Assembly (NCBI GenBank): GCA_035695045.1
Contig: DASSEX010000051.1
Span: forward strand, 166,670 to 230,669
Reading direction: 5' to 3'
From: DASSKP01 sp035695045
GTDB taxonomy: Bacteria; Actinomycetota; Actinomycetes; JAFAQI01
DNA: 64,000 nt
Positions 60,805 through 64,000 of the stretch are shown here, in pieces. Both the position numbers and the translations under genes were made by a program. Positions within the stretch are counted from its first letter, which is position 1; each line of letters starts with the position of its first letter. The notes beneath the pieces were generated by a model that was not told the origin of the DNA, ran no database searches, and saw nothing but the letters and a program-made list of their open reading frames with translations.

Positions 60805-61395
60805 ATGGCGTCCTTGGACAGCGCGTTCGGCTCGGCAGCCGCGTGGGCGGCAGCAGGAGTAGGCGCGTACCTGGTGCTGGGGCTCGTGGCAGCGTTCACG
60901 GCGCAACAGGCTCGCCGTCCCCGACCCTGGGCCGACCGGCTGCTCCTTCTCTATCCGCGGCTCCTCCGCACGATGCTCCGCACCCTCGCCGCCGGCACGC
61001 TCGGCATCGCCGCGGCGGGCATCCCGTCGCCGGCGCTCGCCGCGTCGCCGGGCGACGCCGGGCACCCGCGTCCGCCACTGGTCGCTCCCGAGCGTCCCGC
61101 GGCAGAGCCGTTCGACTGGCCGTCACCCGACGCGACGCCGCCTCCCTCGACGTTGCGGCGGCCGCCGTCGGCGCCGTACGTGACCGTCCGGCACGGAGAC
61201 TGCCTGTGGTCCCTCGCCGCACGCTCGCTGGGCCGCGGCGCGACGCCGGCGGCGGTCGCCGCCGCCTGGCCGCGTTGGTGGGCCGCCAACCGCAGCGTCG
61301 TGGGAACCGACCCCGACGCACTGAGACCCGGCGAGCGGCTTCGGGTGCCGTCCGCCCCCGAGGCAGCATCCGCCACCGAAAGGAGCGCGTCATGA
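60805..61395 (+). CDS. LysM peptidoglycan-binding membrane protein
   Basis: A 196-residue protein with a first helix (AAGVGAYLVLGLVAAFTA), a basic loop, a second hydrophobic stretch (RTLAAGTLGIAAAGIPSPALAA) that may act as export signal, a Pro-rich linker and a C-terminal LysM domain (about 125-182: YVTVRHGDCLWSLAARSLG ... DPDALRPGERLRVP). LysM binds peptidoglycan. It is co-translated with the Rv3235-like gene (ATGA overlap). Confidence 0.85.
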   Translation: MASLDSAFGSAAAWAAAGVGAYLVLGLVAAFTAQQARRPRPWADRLLLLYPRLLRTMLRTLAAGTLGIAAAGIPSPALAASPGDAGHPRPPLVAPERPAAEPFDWPSPDATPPPSTLRRPPSAPYVTVRHGDCLWSLAARSLGRGATPAAVAAAWPRWWAANRSVVGTDPDALRPGERLRVPSAPEAASATERSAS

Positions 61396-61898
61396 CGACG
61401 CCCGCCCTCCGGCTCGTGCCGGCCCCGCCGCACGACCCTCCTTACGACGACGAGCTGCCGGTCACTCCGCCGCAGGTCGTCGGCAGTCTGGCGTTGTCCT
61501 TCCCGCAGGAGGACACGACCGTCGTGCCGCTGCGACTGGTGCCACCGGCCCTCCCGCCCGCTCCCGGTGGGGCTCCCCCGGATCCGACCGCGTGGGCGCG
61601 CCGTCTCGCCCAGGCGATCGTCGAGGTGTTGTCCGGCTCACGACCGCCCGCGCAGCTGTCCGCGCATGCGACTCTTCCGGTTGTTCAACAGCTCGAGCGA
61701 GCCTCCGCCGTCGCGCTCCGCCGACCGGACCGCCCCCGCCAGGCTCCCCTGGTCGAGAACGTGCACGTCTGCCTGCCGCGGGAGCGGGTTGCGGAGGTGG
61801 CCGCCGTCATCGACACGCGATCGCGCCGGCGTGCGCTCGCCCTCCGTCTCGAGGCACGCGGCGGCCGCTGGGAGTGCACCGCACTTCAGCTGTGCTGA
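61392..61898 (+). CDS. Rv3235 family protein
   Basis: A 168-residue protein: a Pro-rich, probably unfolded N-terminus, then WARRLAQAIVEVLSGSRPPAQLSAHATLPVVQQL and VENVHVCLPRERVAEVAAVI ending in RRALALRLEARGGRWECTALQL. This matches the Rv3235 family, which accompanies secA in mycobacteria and relatives. AGGAG lies before the ATG. Function unknown; convergent with secA. Confidence 0.85.
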   Translation: MTTPALRLVPAPPHDPPYDDELPVTPPQVVGSLALSFPQEDTTVVPLRLVPPALPPAPGGAPPDPTAWARRLAQAIVEVLSGSRPPAQLSAHATLPVVQQLERASAVALRRPDRPRQAPLVENVHVCLPRERVAEVAAVIDTRSRRRALALRLEARGGRWECTALQLC

Positions 61899-61920
61899 CG
61901 GTCAGGACAGCCGCGCCGGG

Positions 61921-64000
61921 TCAGCGGTTGCCGGGCGCACCATGGCAGCGCTTGTACTTGCGCCCGGAGCCGCACGGACACGGCGCATTGCGCGCGACGT
62001 CCCCGAAGGTCGCGTGATCCGACGAGCCGTCCGGCCGGGTCACCTCGCGCGACCGGGTCACGCCGCCCTCGCCGTCCACGGTCGGAGCGCTGTACTGCAA
62101 CGACGCGGGCCGCTTGGGCTGGCCGAGGACCTGCCCGAGGACGTCGGCGACCTTCGCCCGCTCGTCGGCCTTCCCGGCCGCGGGCGTCGCCTGCTGGCTG
62201 CCGGGTGTGTCGACGAACGCCGCGGGCGCGGACGACGGCACCGGCTCACCGCGGACGCCGATGTCACCTCCGACCGGCGCCGTACCGCTGAACTCCGTCG
62301 GCTGTGCCACGCCGTCCCCGGCCGCTGTCTCGCCGGGAACCTCCACGTCCAGGTTGAACAGGAAGCCCACGGACTCTTCCTTGATGCCTTCCATCATCGC
62401 GGCGAACATGTCGAACGCCTCGCGCTGATATTCGACGACCGGGTCACGCTGGCCGTAGCCGCGCAGCCCGATGCCTTCCTGCAGGTAGTCCATCTCGTAG
62501 AGGTGCTCGCGCCACTTGCGGTCCAGGACCGACAGGATGACCCGGCGCTCGAGCTCGTGCAGAACCTCTGTACCGAGCTCCTCCTCGCGACGCTGGTAGG
62601 CAGCCAACGCGTCCTGACTCAGCTCCTCGATCATGAACTCGCTGGAGAGACCGCCGCCGGAGCGCTCTTCGAGCTGCTCGGGCGTCATGCTCACGGGGTA
62701 GAGCTGCTTGAGGCCGGTCCACAAGGTCTCGAGATCCCAGTCCTCGGCGTAGCCCTCGCTCGTCGCACCGCGCACGTAGTCGCTGATGACGTCCTCGACC
62801 ATGTGCACGACCTGCTCGTGCACGTCCTCGCCGAGAAGGACCCGACGACGCTCCTCGTAGATGACCGTGCGCTGCTTGTTGAGCACCTCGTCGTACTTCA
62901 GGACGTTCTTGCGGATCTCGAAGTTCTGCTGCTCGATCTGCGTCTGCGCGCTGCGAATCGAGCGCGACACCATCTTCGACTCGATCGGGACGTCGTCCGG
63001 CAGGTTGAGCCGGTCCATGATCGCCTCGACCATGTGCGCGTTGAACAGCCGCATGAGGTCGTCGCCGAGAGAGAGGTAGAAGCGGGACTCGCCGGGGTCG
63101 CCCTGCCGCCCGGAGCGACCGCGCAGCTGGTTGTCGATCCGTCGTGACTCGTGCCGCTCGGTGCCCAGCACGTAGAGGCCACCGAGTCCGACGACCTCCT
63201 CGTGCTCCGCGGCGACCGACGCCTTCGCCTTCTCCAGCGCGGCCGGCCAGGCAGCCTCGTAGTCGTCCGGCGTCTCGACCGGGGAAAGACCGCGTTCGGC
63301 GAGCTCGGCCGCGGCCATGAACTCCGGGTTGCCGCCGAGCATGATGTCGGTGCCTCGGCCGGCCATGTTGGTCGCGACGGTGACGGCGCCCTTGCGTCCG
63401 GCCTGGGCGACGATCTGCGCCTCGCGCTCGTGGTACTTCGCGTTGAGGACCTCGTGCGGGACACCGCGACGAAGCAGCAAGCCGCTGAGGATCTCGCTCT
63501 TCTCCACGCTCGTGGTGCCGACGAGGACGGGCTGGCCCTTCTCGTGCCGCTCGACGATGTCGTCGACGACCGCCTGCCACTTGGCCTCTTCGGTCTTGTA
63601 GACGATGTCGGCCTGGTCGAGGCGGACCATGTCCCTGTTGGTCGGGATCGGGACGACACCGAGCTTGTAGACCTGGTCGAACTCCGCCGCCTCGGTCGCG
63701 GCGGTGCCGGTCATGCCACCGAGCTTCTCGTAGAGCCGGAAGTAGTTCTGCAGGGTGATCGTCGCGAGAGTCTGGTTCTCCTGCTTGATCTCGACGCCCT
63801 CTTTGGCCTCGATCGCCTGGTGCATGCCCTCGTTGTAGCGACGGCCGTGCAGGATGCGGCCGGTGAACTCGTCGACGATGAGCACCTCGCCGTTCATGAC
63901 GACGTAGTCCTTGTCGCGCTTGAACAGCTCCTTGGCCTTGATCGCGTTGTTGAGGTAGCCGACCAGCGGCGTGTTGACCGCCTCATAGAGGTTGTCGATG
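61921..64000 (-). CDS. secA: Preprotein translocase ATPase SecA, N-terminal part outside window
   Basis: The last 693 codons of SecA, the motor of Sec protein export. The frame is open to the window end; the ATG at 63897 is internal. Seen are ALIAs such as GRRYNEGMHQAIEAKEGVEI, KLGGMTGTAATEAAEF (motif III), PVLVGTTSVEKSEILS, TNMAGRGTDIMLGGNP, and GRSGRQGDPGESRFYLSL. The C-terminus is the zinc-binding SEC-C motif APCPCGSGRKYKRCHG. Size and linker fit the essential SecA1. Confidence 0.98.
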   Translation of the reverse strand, partial: IDNLYEAVNTPLVGYLNNAIKAKELFKRDKDYVVMNGEVLIVDEFTGRILHGRRYNEGMHQAIEAKEGVEIKQENQTLATITLQNYFRLYEKLGGMTGTAATEAAEFDQVYKLGVVPIPTNRDMVRLDQADIVYKTEEAKWQAVVDDIVERHEKGQPVLVGTTSVEKSEILSGLLLRRGVPHEVLNAKYHEREAQIVAQAGRKGAVTVATNMAGRGTDIMLGGNPEFMAAAELAERGLSPVETPDDYEAAWPAALEKAKASVAAEHEEVVGLGGLYVLGTERHESRRIDNQLRGRSGRQGDPGESRFYLSLGDDLMRLFNAHMVEAIMDRLNLPDDVPIESKMVSRSIRSAQTQIEQQNFEIRKNVLKYDEVLNKQRTVIYEERRRVLLGEDVHEQVVHMVEDVISDYVRGATSEGYAEDWDLETLWTGLKQLYPVSMTPEQLEERSGGGLSSEFMIEELSQDALAAYQRREEELGTEVLHELERRVILSVLDRKWREHLYEMDYLQEGIGLRGYGQRDPVVEYQREAFDMFAAMMEGIKEESVGFLFNLDVEVPGETAAGDGVAQPTEFSGTAPVGGDIGVRGEPVPSSAPAAFVDTPGSQQATPAAGKADERAKVADVLGQVLGQPKRPASLQYSAPTVDGEGGVTRSREVTRPDGSSDHATFGDVARNAPCPCGSGRKYKRCHGAPGNR

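Noticed and set aside
1..64000. CRISPR array, insertion sequence, prophage or tRNA genes
   Set aside because: No spaced direct repeats, transposase, integrase, terminal repeats or cloverleaf sequences other than the tmRNA ends were found by reading; the tandem repeats seen are within coding regions.

Overview
The window comes from the chromosome of a high-GC Gram-positive bacterium of the phylum Actinomycetota; the genus cannot be named from this sequence alone. The evidence is the GC-rich codon use with many GTG starts, the many leaderless genes with a TAnnnT box 6-8 bases before the start codon, and gene types and orders typical of the phylum: prfB-ftsE-ftsX-smpB, a Tad pilus locus ending in small TadE-like genes, a PAS-ANTAR regulator, an Rv3235-type gene beside secA, WS/DGAT acyltransferases and Arr. 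No phage, transposase, integrase, CRISPR array or tRNA gene was seen. The only RNA gene is tmRNA, plus two matching structured leaders.

Layout. 1-2889: co-translated lipid-modification genes (DUF1365, cyclopropane synthase-like methyltransferase, SDR, SRPBCC). 3019-9112: flavin monooxygenase-like gene, MarR regulator with an MFS drug exporter, SDR, TPR protein, YdeI-like protein and a small secreted protein. 9198-16365: cell-wall-anchored penicillin-acylase-type hydrolase, secreted Ser/Pro-rich protein with an L,D-transpeptidase, KatG and rifampin ADP-ribosyltransferase. 16373-21645: patatin, PAS-ANTAR, secreted trypsin-like protease, tmRNA and a WS/DGAT. 21678-25448: the most unusual locus, a MauE-MauD-type pair, two unknown proteins and a Tat-exported protein joining a Cys-rich domain like methylamine dehydrogenase light chain to LGFP repeats. 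25435-29642 (minus): amidohydrolase, smpB, S41 protease, ftsX, ftsE. 29757-35960: two LPFTG surface proteins, each behind the same conserved leader RNA. 35961-41708 (minus): prfB and the Tad pilus genes tadA-tadG. 41852-50571: methyltransferase, tryptophan 2,3-dioxygenase, a diguanylate cyclase co-translated with a 1621-residue Ig-like repeat protein, and a small HTH protein. 50584-56506: P5C dehydrogenase, the HAD-WS/DGAT-patatin-DUF6912 operon and a LytR_C protein. 56604-64000: acyl-CoA dehydrogenase, second part of the Tad system (CpaE/TadZ and CpaB/RcpC), BldC-like regulator, LSm-like protein, LysM protein, Rv3235-family protein and the 3' part of secA.

How the genes fit together. Much of the window serves the cell surface: export (SecA, Tat substrate), division and wall hydrolysis control (FtsEX), wall cross-linking (L,D-transpeptidase), sortase-anchored proteins (LATTG and two LPFTG tails, although no sortase gene is in the window), a Tad pilus and giant Ig-like adhesin-like proteins. 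A second theme is lipid metabolism: two WS/DGAT enzymes, two patatins, an acyl-CoA dehydrogenase and the fatty-acid methylation cluster. A third is protection: KatG, Arr, the MarR/MFS pair and the tmRNA-SmpB ribosome rescue pair.
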